Of a stretch of DNA of 64,000 nt, positions 63,061 to 64,000 are shown piece after piece. The notes beneath the pieces were generated by a model that was not told the origin of the DNA, did not search any database, and saw only the letters and a program-made list of their open reading frames with translations. The stretch's first letter is position 1; every line of letters begins with the position of its first letter. A program made the position numbers and the translations under genes. The DNA lies in assembly GCF_036711975.1 (NCBI RefSeq), contig NC_091968.1, positions 29,683,001 through 29,747,000 of the forward strand, given 5' to 3'. This stretch comes from Onthophagus taurus. Lineage: Eukaryota > Arthropoda > Insecta > Coleoptera > Scarabaeidae.

Positions 63061-64000
63061 GTGCTAACTACAGAATACCGAATACATAAGCTCAGGGCCA
63101 AAGCATTTTTTGAACAGCTAAAAGAGAAACGGGACGGCCTTCTGACAATTTCTTTTGATTGTCAGAAAAACTTGGTATTGCCCAAAATACCAGATCAAAG
63201 TACCTATTATAGTAGACAACTGTACATTTACAACTTCACTACTGTAGTGGGGCACTCACATGCTCCGTTAACAAAAGATAATGTTAAAATTTTCACGTGG
63301 ACTGAAGATGAACATGCCAAGGGCGCCAACGAAATCGTAAGTTGCGTCTTTTACACTTTAAACAATAGTAACTTAGAGGGAATAGATACACTTTGATTGG
63401 TCGCCGATGGATGCGGCGGCCAACATAAAAATACCATTATGATATGTATGTTGTTCAAATGGCTAAGCAGTATAAGCAGTTCTATTAGAACAATCGAGCT
63501 GGTATTCCCAGTGGTTGGGCACTCCTACATTCCACCTGACAGGGTTTTTGCTACTATCGAAAAAGAAATAAGAAAGAAAGAAGAAATTGTAATGCCGGAA
63601 GAATACATAAATATTTTTCAAGAACATGCTACTGTTTTTAAACTTGGAAAAGATGTTCCCGATAGTGATTGGAAAGGTGCTGGTCAAAAAATCCTTAAGC
63701 CAGTGTCTCAGTGGCATTTTAAATTTAACCAATGTAAGAGATATATTATACGACGTGGAAACAAAAACGCCATCACCATTCGAGGTGAGTTATCTTACCG
63801 TTCAGACACCGGAACATTCAAAGGAGTTTTTAGGAAAAACCAAACCGCCATGAATATCCAGCCAAAAGAAATTCCTACCGGAGTGAAACCAAAAGATCTG
63901 AAAATGAGAGATGTAAATAACTTGTTAAGCAAACATTATGGAAGGAACTGGAGAGCGGTAGAAAATTTGGCTTATTATAGAGATGTGTTGGGAAAATTTC
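63061..64000 (+). pseudogene. DUF7869-like, probably transposon-derived protein, one in-frame stop, cut by window end
   Basis: One frame runs from 63062 to the window end, broken only by TGA at 63394-63396. It reads LTISFDCQKNLVLPKIPDQS, YSRQLYIYNFTTVVGHSHAP, then after the stop LVADGCGGQHKNTIMICMLF and FPVVGHSYIPPDRVFATIEK. The spacing of FDCQ and ADGCGGQ-KN resembles an RNase H-like nuclease fold, and the sequence recalls a domain annotated DUF7869 in many arthropod proteins (name given from memory). The stop replaces an expected arginine codon (CGA to TGA). The start is probably an exon acceptor rather than an initiation codon. Confidence 0.6.

Noticed and set aside
63394..63396. Selenocysteine reading of the in-frame TGA
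   Set aside because: Transposon-like context, expected arginine at the site and no sign of a SECIS-type element in the window.

Overview
This is eukaryotic, almost certainly insect, nuclear DNA. The genes are split by GT-AG introns, the DNA is AT-rich, poly(A) signals are AATAAA-like, and the orthologs are insect ones: half pint/PUF60, Slik, hemipterous, a cuticular ZP protein and an insect-type lipocalin. A beetle is my best guess, but that is inference only. I rebuilt the genes exon by exon from splice sites and reading phase. Coordinates are of coding exons unless stated.

Layout of host genes: 1-2939 (-) ZP-domain cuticle protein running off the left edge; 3845-4212 (-) possible 3' exons of an unknown membrane protein; 5303-6215 (+) lipocalin; 6283-7179 (-) ATPAF1; 7546-15904 (+) PUF60/half pint; 16092-16517 (-) NDUFAF2-like; 17291-37729 (+) Slik/SLK kinase with two alternative last exons; 43535-44434 (-) DDRGK1; 44698-52671 (+) hemipterous/MKK7; 53374-58827 (-) a large unknown hexapeptide-repeat protein; 59602-60402 (+) mitochondrial peptide deformylase; 63061-64000 (+) transposon-like DUF7869-type ORF running off the right edge. 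Several housekeeping genes sit head to head over short spacers (ATPAF1/PUF60, NDUFAF2/Slik, DDRGK1/hep).

Much of the rest is mobile DNA, often nested. A piggyBac in a Slik intron holds an 8-bp-TSD element that holds a pogo-like element. An RNase-H non-LTR element sits in a Jockey-like element that sits in a Tc1-like relic in Slik intron 1. The Slik-DDRGK1 gap holds a Tc1-like transposase split by a CR1/Jockey-type element and hit again by an RNase-H non-LTR copy with a 12-bp TSD. There are three 1.1-1.7 kb near-palindromic foldback elements, a dispersed CTAG-rich palindromic repeat family, several TIR MITEs, and a Penelope-like relic with a hammerhead-ribozyme-like motif.

The most novel locus is the (-) strand gene at 53374-58827. 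It has a TATA box, three exons, and a predicted 1,777-residue protein made almost wholly of A-K-[T/Y]-[I/V]-[A/D/E]-Q hexapeptides. Twelve consecutive 162-bp (54-residue) higher-order units lie in one half and a 360-bp duplication in the other. I know no family for it.
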